A stretch of DNA of 8,888 nucleotides from Alphaproteobacteria bacterium (GTDB taxonomy: Bacteria; Pseudomonadota; Alphaproteobacteria; SP197): NCBI GenBank assembly GCA_022822575.1, contig JAJEBJ010000124.1, positions 1 to 8,888 on the forward strand. The letters are read 5' to 3'. Position numbers and translations under genes: made by a program. The notes beneath the pieces are model-generated. The model was not told where the DNA came from. It made no database searches and saw only the letters and a list, made by a program, of their open reading frames with translations. Below are positions 1 through 6,535 of this stretch, piece after piece (within the stretch, counting starts at the first letter, position 1; each line of letters begins with the position of its first letter).

Positions 1-1
1 C

Positions 2-1138
2 GCCCCCATGGGCATTGCGGCAGGCTACATCACTCCGTTTTCCAGGCGGGTGAAGGAGGCCTGCGGGCTGCCGGTGATCGCCACCGGACGCATCAACCAG
101 CCGCAGATCGCCGAAGGCATCCTGGCGTCAGGAGATGCGGATCTGTGCGGCATGACCCGGGCGATGATCTCGGATCCCGCCATGGCGATGAAGGCGCGTG
201 AGCAACGTCTTGACGACATCCGTGCCTGCATCGCCTGCAACCAGGCCTGCATAGGGCATTCACACAAGGGAGTCGCCATCTCCTGTATCCAGAATCCTGT
301 CTCCGGCCGCGAACGCCGTTACGGCACGCTATCCTCTTCCCCCGTCGCCCGGTCCGTCATGGTGGCCGGCGGCGGCCCGGCCGGGCTCAAGGCAGCGGCG
401 GTTGCCGCGGCGCGAGGGCACCGGGTCACGTTGTACGAGGCAGGAGACATGACGGGAGGGCAGGCGCGTCAAGCCTCCATGCTTCCCGGACGCCAGGAGT
501 TCGGCGGTCTGGTGCAGAATCTCGAACACGAAGTCCGCAGCGCCGGCGCGGAGATCCGGACCGGATCCACGGTGACCCTTCGCCTTGTCGAGGAATGCGA
601 TCCCGATGCCGTCATCGTGGCTACCGGCGCCCGGCCGTGGACGCCGCCGGTCGAGGGCGAGGCGCACGTCATGGAGGCCATGGCACTGCTTGACGGAGCC
701 AACGTCGGGCACTCCGTCGTGATCGCCGACGGGCGCGCCGACTGGACCGGCCTGGGGCTGGCGGAGAGACTGGCCGAGGCGGGCCACAGGGTGCGTCTCG
801 TGGTCAATGGCGCCATGGCGGGCGAACTCCTCCAGCTCTATGTCCGCAACCACCATGTCGGGCGGGTTCGCAGGCTGGGCGTTGACATCATCACCCATGC
901 ACGCCTCTTCGGCGCCGACGACCACGTGGCCTACTTCCAGGACACGCTGACGGGTGAGGCGATCATCCTCGAGGAGATGGATTCCCTGGTGCTGTCGCAG
1001 GGTCATGAGCCACACGACGATCTCGGGCTTGCCCTCGAGGCCGCCGGCCGGACCTTCATGCGCGTCGGCGACTGCCTCGCCCCGAGAAGCGCCGAAGAGG
1101 CGGTTCTCGAGGGCTTCGAGGCCGCCTGGAGGCTGTGA
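2..1138 (+). CDS. FadH/Old Yellow Enzyme-type NADH:flavin oxidoreductase, 5'-truncated by the window edge
   Basis: The frame is open to the first base, so the ATG at 8 is an internal Met and the N-terminal half of the FMN barrel is missing. Numbering from that Met, residues 1-65 are the end of the TIM barrel, with the FMN-phosphate segments TGRI (26-29) and GMTRAMISDP (48-57). Next comes the 4Fe-4S motif C74-x2-C77-x3-C81-x11-C93, spaced as in 2,4-dienoyl-CoA reductase FadH. A dinucleotide fold follows: GGGPAG (121-126), ATGARP (205-210), and a terminal GDCLAPR (354-360) typical of FAD binding. The inner NAD(P) segment is the degenerate form seen in the FadH/trimethylamine dehydrogenase family (DWTGLGLAERLAEAGH, 245-260). 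Such enzymes pass electrons from NAD(P)H through FAD and Fe-S to FMN to reduce enoyl bonds, or run in reverse as amine demethylases. The C74 region also resembles the FadH/OYE proteins found beside mycofactocin genes, but none of those genes is here. The substrate is unknown. The family is secure, the exact reaction is not. Confidence 0.9.
   Translation, partial: APMGIAAGYITPFSRRVKEACGLPVIATGRINQPQIAEGILASGDADLCGMTRAMISDPAMAMKAREQRLDDIRACIACNQACIGHSHKGVAISCIQNPVSGRERRYGTLSSSPVARSVMVAGGGPAGLKAAAVAAARGHRVTLYEAGDMTGGQARQASMLPGRQEFGGLVQNLEHEVRSAGAEIRTGSTVTLRLVEECDPDAVIVATGARPWTPPVEGEAHVMEAMALLDGANVGHSVVIADGRADWTGLGLAERLAEAGHRVRLVVNGAMAGELLQLYVRNHHVGRVRRLGVDIITHARLFGADDHVAYFQDTLTGEAIILEEMDSLVLSQGHEPHDDLGLALEAAGRTFMRVGDCLAPRSAEEAVLEGFEAAWRL
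1128..1132 (+). promoter_or_regulatory. Shine-Dalgarno sequence of the ThDP enzyme gene
   Basis: GGAGG lies 5 nt before the ATG at 1138, inside the end of the oxidoreductase gene. An in-frame GTG at 1135 would leave only 2 nt of spacing, so this site decides for ATG 1138. The upstream stop (TGA, 1136-1138) and this start overlap as TGATG, a classic arrangement for translational coupling. Confidence 0.75.
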
Positions 1139-2808
1139 TGCCGGCATCTTCGGGCATGGGCGCCGGTGATGCCGTGGCGCGTGTTCTCGAACAGGCTGGT
1201 GTCGTCACGGTCTTCGGGGTCATCGGAGGTTCGATGCTCGAACTCCTCGATGCGCTCCACGATTCTCCCATTTCCTACATCGGTGCCCGCGACGAACGCG
1301 CCGCCGGACACATGGCGGATGCCGCGGCACGCCTGACCGGCGGACCGGGTGTGGTGCTCGGCGCCCAGGCCGGACCCGGCGTTGCCAACCTGGCGACGGC
1401 CCTTGCGGAGGCCCATCTCGCCTATTCTCCCGTGGTGGCCATCGCCGGGGCCATTTCGCGCAGCCAGTCAGGGCGCGACACATTCCAGGAGATTGACCAG
1501 GAGGCGCTCCTGGCGCCGGTCACCAAGCGCTCGATCCGGGTGCCGCACGCCGACCGGCTCTGTGAACTCCTGAACGAGGCATTGCGTGTCGCCATGAGCG
1601 GAAGGCGCGGGCCTGTTGTTCTCCACGTGCCGCGGGACATATTCGCGTCGTTGGTTCCAGGAGACCTGCCGCGACCTTCCGGGCCCATCGCGGCAGGGGC
1701 GCCGGCGGATCAACACATCGAACAGGTGAAGGAGTTGCTTGCCGTTTCCGAGCGGCCGGTGATCGTGGCCGGTGGCGGATTGAAGTGGGCGAGGGGATCG
1801 GCTGACCTCGATCGCCTTGCCCGCGCACTCGACATCCCCGTCGTCGCCGCGACCGGCCATCACGACGTGCTGGCGACGGATCACTCCTTGCTGGCGGGTC
1901 AGGCAGGCCCGCGCGGCAACCGTCTTGCCTCCAGGCTCACACGCGAGGCCGATTTCATCCTGGCGCTCGGAACCCGCCTTGGATTCAATTCGACCTTTCA
2001 CAGCGCCGACTACGTCAACCCGCAGGCGGCCATCGTGCAGGTGGATATTGATGCCATCGCGATCGGGCGCCATTTTCCGGTGACACTGGGCATCCTCGCC
2101 GATGCCGGTGAGGCGGCCCGAGCCTTGCTGGCGGCTGCTCCGCCCGCACCGCCTTGGAATGCCTGGACAAGGGCCTTTCATGACGAGAAACGACTTATCG
2201 AGGCCGAGCGCGAAAACGAGGCTCGGCAGACAGGCCTGCCCCTCTCGCCGGCGAGGGTCTTCGGCGAGATTCGCGAGGTTCTTCCCCGGAATGCGATCGT
2301 CACCCTCGATACGGGCGCCGTCTGCCTGCAGGCCGCCGATCGCCTCAAGTTCGGCCGCTGCCCGGGCCTCGTGACACCGCTGGATTTCGGCCTCGTCGGT
2401 TTCGGCTATGCCGCCGCCCTGGGAGCACAGGCTGCAGCGCCCGGGTCCCCGGTGATCGCGATCATGGGCGATGGTGGATTCGGTCTGACCATGATCGAGT
2501 TGACGACAGCCGTGCAGCACAATCTTCCGGTCGTCGCCGTCGTTCTCGACAACCGCGCCTGGGGTGCGGAGAAGGCCTACCAGCGGGACTTCTTCGGCGG
2601 GCGCTACGTTGGAGCGGATCTCCTCAATCCGCCCTTTGCCGACTACGCCCGGCTGCTTGGCGCCGGAGGCTGGCGTGTCAGCCAGCCAGGGGAGACGGCC
2701 AAGGCTCTCGCAAGCGCACTCGGCACGGGGAAGCCGGCCGTCATCCATGTCGACGTCGATCCCGATGCCATCCAGAGCCTGAGGAAGGACCTCTTCACGA
2801 AGCGCTGA
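1138..2808 (+). CDS. Thiamine diphosphate-dependent enzyme, acetolactate synthase-like with Xsc-like C-terminal motifs
   Basis: The product has 556 residues, the usual length for the ThDP decarboxylase/carboligase superfamily. The N-terminal PYR domain holds the catalytic glutamate E53 in RDERAAGHMADAAARLTG, followed by QAGPGVANL (77-85) and the TFQEIDQ stretch (115-121) typical of acetolactate synthase relatives. A central domain spans about 190-335. The C-terminal PP domain binds ThDP-Mg through GDGGF (444-448) and DN (471-472). The first residue of that last pair is Asp where the family usually has Asn. The following WGAEK (475-479) and RYVG (489-492) closely resemble sulfoacetaldehyde acetyltransferase (Xsc). 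Xsc converts sulfoacetaldehyde and phosphate to acetyl phosphate and sulfite, but no pta or sulfonate genes are visible, so I do not name it xsc. Alternatives are a 2-oxoacid decarboxylase, carboligase or acetolactate synthase paralogue; no small regulatory subunit gene follows. It is translationally coupled to the flavoenzyme, suggesting a shared pathway. The superfamily is certain, the reaction open. Confidence 0.92.
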   Translation: MPASSGMGAGDAVARVLEQAGVVTVFGVIGGSMLELLDALHDSPISYIGARDERAAGHMADAAARLTGGPGVVLGAQAGPGVANLATALAEAHLAYSPVVAIAGAISRSQSGRDTFQEIDQEALLAPVTKRSIRVPHADRLCELLNEALRVAMSGRRGPVVLHVPRDIFASLVPGDLPRPSGPIAAGAPADQHIEQVKELLAVSERPVIVAGGGLKWARGSADLDRLARALDIPVVAATGHHDVLATDHSLLAGQAGPRGNRLASRLTREADFILALGTRLGFNSTFHSADYVNPQAAIVQVDIDAIAIGRHFPVTLGILADAGEAARALLAAAPPAPPWNAWTRAFHDEKRLIEAERENEARQTGLPLSPARVFGEIREVLPRNAIVTLDTGAVCLQAADRLKFGRCPGLVTPLDFGLVGFGYAAALGAQAAAPGSPVIAIMGDGGFGLTMIELTTAVQHNLPVVAVVLDNRAWGAEKAYQRDFFGGRYVGADLLNPPFADYARLLGAGGWRVSQPGETAKALASALGTGKPAVIHVDVDPDAIQSLRKDLFTKR

Positions 2809-2814
2809 TGTTCT

Positions 2815-2835
2815 GGCGTTTCGCAGCGAAATGCC
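2815..2835. promoter_or_regulatory. 21-bp near-perfect palindrome between the ThDP gene and the AraC gene
   Basis: GGCGTTTCG (2815-2823) and CGAAATGCC (2827-2835) are complementary apart from one G-T pair, around the centre CAG. It starts 6 bases after the ThDP enzyme stop and lies about 90 bases before the likely AraC start. As RNA it would fold into a 9-bp hairpin, which could end transcription of the upstream pair. No run of T follows, so a standard intrinsic terminator is doubtful. As DNA it could be an operator for the regulator downstream. The sequence does not choose between these. Confidence 0.5.
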
Positions 2836-2926
2836 CGCTGTTGTTTCCGGCACGAGTCACGAGACGTCGGTGAAGAAAGGCACTTCCTGTCAGGCCAGGC
2901 ACCGTCCTCCGTGCGATGATGGGCTC

Positions 2927-3889
2927 ATGCGTCCCGTCACTGCAGAATCCTGTTACTGTCGTCTGGTCCGGGCACTCGAAACCGTGGCTGGCCGTCTCGA
3001 TCATCCCTGGACGGTCGAGGAGGTGGCCGCGGAAACGAGGTTTTCGCGCTTCCACTGCCAGCGCGTGTTCAGGGCCATGACCGGGGAAACGATTGCCAGT
3101 CTGATACGGCGTCTGCGCCTGGAGCGTGCAGCCTGGCGCCTTCGACACGAGCCGATCGACGTCATCGAGGTCGCGCTGGATGCGGGCTACAACTCGCCGG
3201 AAGCCTTCTCCAGGGCGTTCCGTCGCGGCTGCGGGATGAGCCCCAGCCGGTACCGCACCGCATGGCCGCTTCCACAGTTCGCCGGTTCGGAGGCGCGGGT
3301 CAGGTACGAGCCCTGTGAGGGACGTCTTGAGTTTGATCTGCCAAAAGGAGACATCAACATGGAAGTCCGTATCGATACCCTCGCAGCAATCGAGATTGCC
3401 CGTATCCGTCATGTCGGTCCCTACAACGAAGTGGGGCCATCATTCGAGCGCCTGTTCGGGTGGGCGGCCAGTATCGGCGCTGAAGTTGGCCGTGTCCTCA
3501 CCCTCTCCTACGACGACCCCGACGACGTCAGGGCCGAGAACCTGCGTTCGGACGCCTGCCTCGAGACGCGCACCGACGCCTCGCCGCCGCCCGGCATCAC
3601 GCTCGACACGATCGAGGCGGGGCGCTACGCCATCTACACCCACCGCGGTCCCTATGACGGCATTGCGGAGGCCTACCAGCTCCTCTTCTGGCGATGGTTG
3701 CCGCAGAGCGGCGAGGACATTGACGATCGGCCGCACATGGAAATCTACCGCAACTCGCCTGTCGATACCCCGCCCGGTGACCTGCTGACCGACCTGTGTC
3801 TTCCATTGAGGACGACGGCCGGCTCCTGGGCGAATCGAGCCCGGGGATCCCCTTTGGGGCCGTCGGGGGCGGTGAACCTGGGAAGCTGA
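2927..3889 (+). CDS. AraC-family transcriptional regulator with C-terminal GyrI-like effector-binding domain
   Basis: With the start at ATG 2927 the product has 320 residues. Residues 10-110 are the AraC DNA-binding domain with two helix-turn-helix units: WTVEEVAAETRFSRFHCQRVFR (28-49, including the second helix) and IDVIEVALDAGYNSPEAFSRAF (77-98), ending in the family's GMSPSRYR (103-110). Residues 145-294 form a GyrI-like small-molecule-binding domain, with IRHVGPYNEVG (160-170), GRYAIYTHRGPY (232-243) and a terminal TDLCLPL (288-294). This layout is common in one-component regulators that sense hydrophobic or cationic compounds; the target is unknown. An earlier in-frame ATG at 2831 was rejected because it lies in the palindrome and adds 32 residues with no family likeness. 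No clear ribosome site precedes 2927, so this start is moderately supported. The last 26 residues go beyond the usual end of the domain. An internal start at 3359 is described separately. Confidence 0.88.
   Translation: MRPVTAESCYCRLVRALETVAGRLDHPWTVEEVAAETRFSRFHCQRVFRAMTGETIASLIRRLRLERAAWRLRHEPIDVIEVALDAGYNSPEAFSRAFRRGCGMSPSRYRTAWPLPQFAGSEARVRYEPCEGRLEFDLPKGDINMEVRIDTLAAIEIARIRHVGPYNEVGPSFERLFGWAASIGAEVGRVLTLSYDDPDDVRAENLRSDACLETRTDASPPPGITLDTIEAGRYAIYTHRGPYDGIAEAYQLLFWRWLPQSGEDIDDRPHMEIYRNSPVDTPPGDLLTDLCLPLRTTAGSWANRARGSPLGPSGAVNLGS
3345..3350 (+). promoter_or_regulatory. Internal Shine-Dalgarno sequence before the GyrI-like domain
   Basis: AAGGAG lies 8 nt upstream of an in-frame ATG (3359) that encodes Met145, exactly where the GyrI-like domain begins. 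It is better than anything seen before the gene's own start. It could allow a second, shorter product of 176 residues consisting only of the effector domain. The Lys-Gly-Asp codons at this junction are also found in related fused proteins, so the match may partly follow from protein conservation. Confidence 0.45.
3843..3859. repeat. Overlapping short palindromes in the 3' tail of the AraC gene
   Basis: GGGGATCCCC (3843-3852) is a perfect 10-bp palindrome. Its second arm also pairs with GGGG at 3856-3859 across TTT, giving an alternative CCCC-TTT-GGGG stem. The two pairings exclude each other. They sit in the part of the gene that codes for the atypical C-terminal tail. No T-tract follows, so I do not call a terminator. 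Confidence 0.35.
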
Positions 3890-4077
3890 GATGTGTCTGA
3901 AGCCATTCGGGCAGCGACGATTCACGAGGCGGGGTCGCCAGGACGCTTGCGGCGGTGACTCGAATCAGGAGGCGCTGGCGGCCGCCGAGTGGTCGGCCCG
4001 GCGTCCGAAGTCCGCACCCGACGTGCGACCAGCGCCTGCGGGACAGTTGAAACAGAAGAGGCCGCCGGACGAGTTCA

Positions 4078-4319
4078 CCGGCTGCGAAGGAGATCGTCGA
4101 TGGCTCTGAGATCACTGTCGATGCGCAGACCGCCGAACCTGATGGCGCAGGCCTTGAAGGGGAGCGTGTTGTCCCAGTTCGATTTCGGGATGGCCAGTCC
4201 TTCGGCGGACCGTCCGGTCCTGCGAGGTCAAGCGCTACGTCAGGGACAGGATCGTCGTCGAGGACGACTGCCTCCTTGTTGACAAAGGTGTCAGACTGCC
4301 ATGGAATGCCGGGTCAGCC
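4078..4319 (+). pseudogene. Possible decayed or frameshifted coding fragment of unknown family
   Basis: Two adjoining frames look partly protein-like. The frame beginning at 4078 has no stop and reads through KEIVDGSEITVDAQ to about GERVVPVRFRDGQSFGG (ending near 4209). The frame beginning at 4203 then has 24 successive codons ending in G or C (4203-4274) and reads EVKRYVRDRIVVEDDCLLVD (4224-4283). The second frame has stops at 4107, 4140 and 4155, so a continuous gene would need a frame change near 4200-4225. It stays open into the hydrolase frame at 4320. I recognise no family. It may be a relic, a sequencing error in a real small gene, or chance in GC-rich DNA. Confidence 0.22.
4279..4307 (+). 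promoter_or_regulatory. Sigma70-type promoter for the hydrolase/ABC transporter operon, with overlapping inverted repeat
   Basis: A full-consensus -35 box TTGACA (4279-4284) is followed after exactly 17 nt by TGGAAT (4302-4307), which matches four of six bases of the -10 consensus. Transcription would begin near 4314. TGACA-AAGG-TGTCA (4280-4293) is a perfect 5+4+5 inverted repeat overlapping the -35 box, in a good position for a repressor operator. The pair stands just ahead of the hydrolase gene and would serve the whole downstream cluster. It is found by eye only. Confidence 0.5.
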
Positions 4320-5213
4320 GTGGCGAACGGAGGGCAGGCGCGGCTGAACGCAAGAGGGGGGCGCGGTCGATTGTTTGACACCGCACGATACGATACCAAT
4401 GGCTTCGAGACCGCCTGCCTGGATGTGGGGCCGGCAGAAGCGCCGGCAGTCATGTTGAGTCACAGCCATTTCAGTGACCATCGCATGTGGCGGCCCCAGA
4501 TCGACGTGCTTGCCGAACGCTACCGGGTTGTCGCCTACGACACCCGTGGCCACGGTGCGAGCGGTGTTCCGAAGGGCCCTTACAGTCTCGACGATTTGGC
4601 CGGTGACGCGCTTGCACTGATCGACGCGCTGCAACTTGATGCTGTTCACTTCGCCGGACTGTCGATGGGCGGCATGATCGGCATGACTCTTGCGCTGAAG
4701 GCGCCCGGGCGCGTCAGATCGCTGCTGCTCTGCGATACCGCCGCCGAGATGCCGGCCGGCGTCTGGGACGAGCGAATTGCGACGGCACGCACGCAGGGCG
4801 TCCGGCCATTGCTTGAGTCGACGATGTCCCGTTGGTTCACGCCTGCATTCCGCAACGCGTCTCCTGATACGGTGGCATGGATCCGTCGCATTGCATCTGG
4901 TACCGTAACTGAGGGATATCTTGGCTGCGCCGAGGCCATCAAGGCGATGCGCTTGGTGCCCCATCTTGACGCTATCTGCGTTCCCACCCGGGTGATCGTA
5001 GGCGCCGACGATCCAGCGACACCGGTGGCTGCCGCACAAGTGCTCGCGAGCAGTATCCCGGGCGCTGATCTGGTCGTGATCGACAATGCCGCCCATCTGG
5101 CGAATCTCGAACAACCAGCTTCGTTCACCGACGCGATGCTGGTATTTCTCGACAAGCACGCGACGACCACCACGCGCGCCGAGGGCGCTTTGGCGTCATC
5201 TCGCCCGGCTTAA
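4320..5213 (+). CDS. Alpha/beta hydrolase, 3-oxoadipate enol-lactonase (PcaD)-like
   Basis: From GTG 4320 the product has 297 residues with a full alpha/beta hydrolase core. The nucleophile elbow GLSMGG (113-118) holds Ser115, the acid is probably Asp231 in GADDPATP, and the base is His259 in NAAHLAN. The oxyanion-side strand MLSHSHFSDHRMW (45-57), YDTRGHGASGVPKGPYSLDDLAGD (73-96) and WFTPAFR (172-178) are very similar in style to PcaD, which hydrolyses 3-oxoadipate enol-lactone in the protocatechuate pathway. No other pca gene is present, so a different lactone or ester is likely. The start is uncertain: 4320 lies about 6 nt after the predicted transcription start and has no ribosome site, and homology begins near residue 18. 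TTG 4371, preceded by a purine-rich AGAGGGGGG, would give 280 residues and is a good alternative. The gene ends 50 nt before the ABC binding protein, so a shared operon and shared substrate are likely. It has no signal peptide and should be cytoplasmic. Confidence 0.88.
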   Translation: MANGGQARLNARGGRGRLFDTARYDTNGFETACLDVGPAEAPAVMLSHSHFSDHRMWRPQIDVLAERYRVVAYDTRGHGASGVPKGPYSLDDLAGDALALIDALQLDAVHFAGLSMGGMIGMTLALKAPGRVRSLLLCDTAAEMPAGVWDERIATARTQGVRPLLESTMSRWFTPAFRNASPDTVAWIRRIASGTVTEGYLGCAEAIKAMRLVPHLDAICVPTRVIVGADDPATPVAAAQVLASSIPGADLVVIDNAAHLANLEQPASFTDAMLVFLDKHATTTTRAEGALASSRPA

Positions 5214-5263
5214 CAGGCCAATGGTGGATTGCAGTAGTCCGATATCAACCGGAGGAAGAAAGA

Positions 5264-6346
5264 ATGTTGGATTTCAAGGCTCGAAAGTTCCTGGTTCAGG
5301 AGGCGCTGGAGTTCGCGGAGTGGAGCCGGCGCGATCTCTTGAAGGCCAGCGCCGCGGCGGGCGCCGTGGTCGCCGGCACGGCCCTGGCGGGCGACATCAC
5401 CGGCGCCAGTGCACAGGACAAGAAGGTCCGTGTGGGTATTCCGTTGACCTACGGCCCATTCAACCAACCCTGGCGTCGAGGATGCTGGCAACTCGTGAAG
5501 ACAGTCCTCGACATGGGTGGTGAGCCGGTCACGATTCGAGGTGAGCCGACCAAGGCGAGTGAGCAGGAAGCTGAACGCGCGCTTCTCGACCGCGATATCG
5601 ACGTGCTGTGCATGGGAATCTATTCACTGGAGCCGGAGACCGAGTACATCGCCGACGAAGCCCATGCGCGTGGCATCCCGACGGTGGGCTTCGCCGTGCC
5701 CGTCAAGAATTCACCTGCCGTGGTCGAAGACACTTGGGCGACGGCGACGACGCTGGGATACTACGTCCAGAACGTTCTCCAGCGCGGAGGTACGCTGGTG
5801 CAGACAGCCGAGGACAAGGGCTTCTACACGCCCTTCGACATGGAGGCCGACATGCTCGACCTCATGACGAAGTATGAGCCCCGCATGGATATGTTGCCTT
5901 TCATGCCCGGCAGTGTCTCCACTCAGGACCAGATCTCCAAGGGGCGCGAGAACGCCTTGGCGTTGCTGCAGTCCAACCCGGAGCCGGGCTCCGTCAGTGG
6001 CCTTATCTCGTGGTGGTGGCCGCTGACGATCGGTGCTGGTCAGGCCATGCAGCAGATGGGCCGAGACGACCTGCGACTCTTCAACCACTACTTCTCGGAC
6101 CAGCTCCTGGGCGAAATGGCGGCGAACACCTATCCAATCGAGTTCTCCACCGATGTTCCTTGGCATACACTGGGCCAGAAAACCGCTGAGCTCGCCATGG
6201 CCATGGGTGCTGGCGAGACAGTCGAGCCACACCAGTATCGTGTGCCGGTGACCGCCATACTCCAGGAAGAGGCCGAGGCTGCGCTGGCCGAAGTCCAGGA
6301 AATGGATCGCCAGGCAATCGCGCTGCTGGGCGAGTACGGCGGCTAG
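5264..6346 (+). CDS. Tat-exported periplasmic substrate-binding protein of a sugar-type (CUT2) ABC importer
   Basis: The product has 360 residues. A 20-residue leader precedes the twin-arginine motif SRRDLLK (21-27), then a hydrophobic Ala/Gly/Val segment (about 28-43) and a probable signal peptidase site after ASA (48-50). The mature part is a type I periplasmic binding fold of the ribose/galactose group: VRVGIPLTYGPFNQPW (55-70), ALLDRDIDVLCMG (106-118), the inter-lobe strand RGIPTVGFAVP (136-146) and RGGTLVQT (174-181). In relatives, a loop with an Asn-Asp pair contacts the sugar just before the GAxxAL helix. Here that place reads SWWWPLTIGAGQAM (249-262), with no Asp and three Trp, so the ligand may be aromatic, hydrophobic or otherwise unlike a free hexose. 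A strong GGAGG (5251-5255) sits 8 nt before the ATG. The next two transporter genes lie downstream after a structured spacer. The family is secure, the ligand unknown. Confidence 0.92.
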   Translation: MLDFKARKFLVQEALEFAEWSRRDLLKASAAAGAVVAGTALAGDITGASAQDKKVRVGIPLTYGPFNQPWRRGCWQLVKTVLDMGGEPVTIRGEPTKASEQEAERALLDRDIDVLCMGIYSLEPETEYIADEAHARGIPTVGFAVPVKNSPAVVEDTWATATTLGYYVQNVLQRGGTLVQTAEDKGFYTPFDMEADMLDLMTKYEPRMDMLPFMPGSVSTQDQISKGRENALALLQSNPEPGSVSGLISWWWPLTIGAGQAMQQMGRDDLRLFNHYFSDQLLGEMAANTYPIEFSTDVPWHTLGQKTAELAMAMGAGETVEPHQYRVPVTAILQEEAEAALAEVQEMDRQAIALLGEYGG

Positions 6347-6370
6347 TCTTCGTGCGACGACTTCCCTCCA

Positions 6371-6403
6371 GGGCGGAACGGCTTCTCATGGGCCGTTTCG
6401 CCC
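6371..6403 (+). promoter_or_regulatory. Strong hairpin in the spacer after the binding-protein gene
   Basis: GGGCGGAACGGC (6371-6382) pairs with GCCGTTTCGCCC (6392-6403) over 12 bp with one G-U pair and a 9-nt loop. It begins 25 bases after the binding-protein stop. No T-run follows, so it is unlikely to be an efficient intrinsic terminator. Such hairpins between binding-protein and membrane-component genes often protect the upstream mRNA or attenuate downstream transcription, giving excess binding protein; applying that here is an inference. Confidence 0.6.
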
Positions 6404-6443
6404 CGGAAGGCATGCTGGGCAGACCGTCGGGCAACGTTGGCGA

Positions 6444-6455
6444 CCGCACGTGCGG
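6444..6455. repeat. 12-bp perfect palindrome in the transporter spacer
   Basis: CCGCACGTGCGG is its own reverse complement. Four bases upstream lies CAACGTTG (6432-6439), another perfect palindrome. They may be protein-binding sites or chance in GC-rich DNA. Confidence 0.4.
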
Positions 6456-6535
6456 GGAGTGTGGCGTAGCCGGCAATCTGACGTGGGTGGCGGCGCCATA
6501 GGTCGGATATCGATGGTCGGGGTTCGGGTGTTTGC

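Larger units (their letters stand above)
3890..4319. other. Region of about 430 bases without a convincing intact gene
   Basis: Short open frames exist here (3891-4109 and 3989-4282), but their translations are Arg/Pro/Ser-rich, match no family I know and lack ribosome sites. The first half, about 3890-4075, shows nothing I can interpret. The second half holds a possible coding relic and, at 4279-4307, a promoter-like element with an inverted repeat; both are listed separately. Confidence 0.6.

Noticed and set aside
329..1147. Minus-strand open frame opposite the oxidoreductase
   Set aside because: The + strand encodes clear Fe-S and nucleotide-binding motifs; the antisense translation matches nothing recognisable.
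1468..2853. Long open frame on the minus strand (461 codons) opposite the ThDP enzyme
   Set aside because: It has no family-like motifs and its translation is low-quality. It is the usual antisense artefact of a GC-rich gene, and the + strand protein is unambiguous.
3891..4282. Two short + strand open frames (3891-4109 and 3989-4282) as real genes
   Set aside because: They have no ribosome sites, biased Arg/Pro/Ser composition and no family resemblance; a coding-like signal appears only in other frames of the same region.
4375..4380. A second TTGACA inside the hydrolase gene
   Set aside because: No acceptable -10 box lies 15-19 nt downstream.
4314..5159. Minus-strand open frame opposite the hydrolase
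   Set aside because: The complete catalytic triad is on the + strand; the antisense frame has no recognisable domain.
6371..6403. Calling the spacer hairpin an intrinsic terminator
   Set aside because: No T-tract follows the stem, and downstream genes complete the same transporter.
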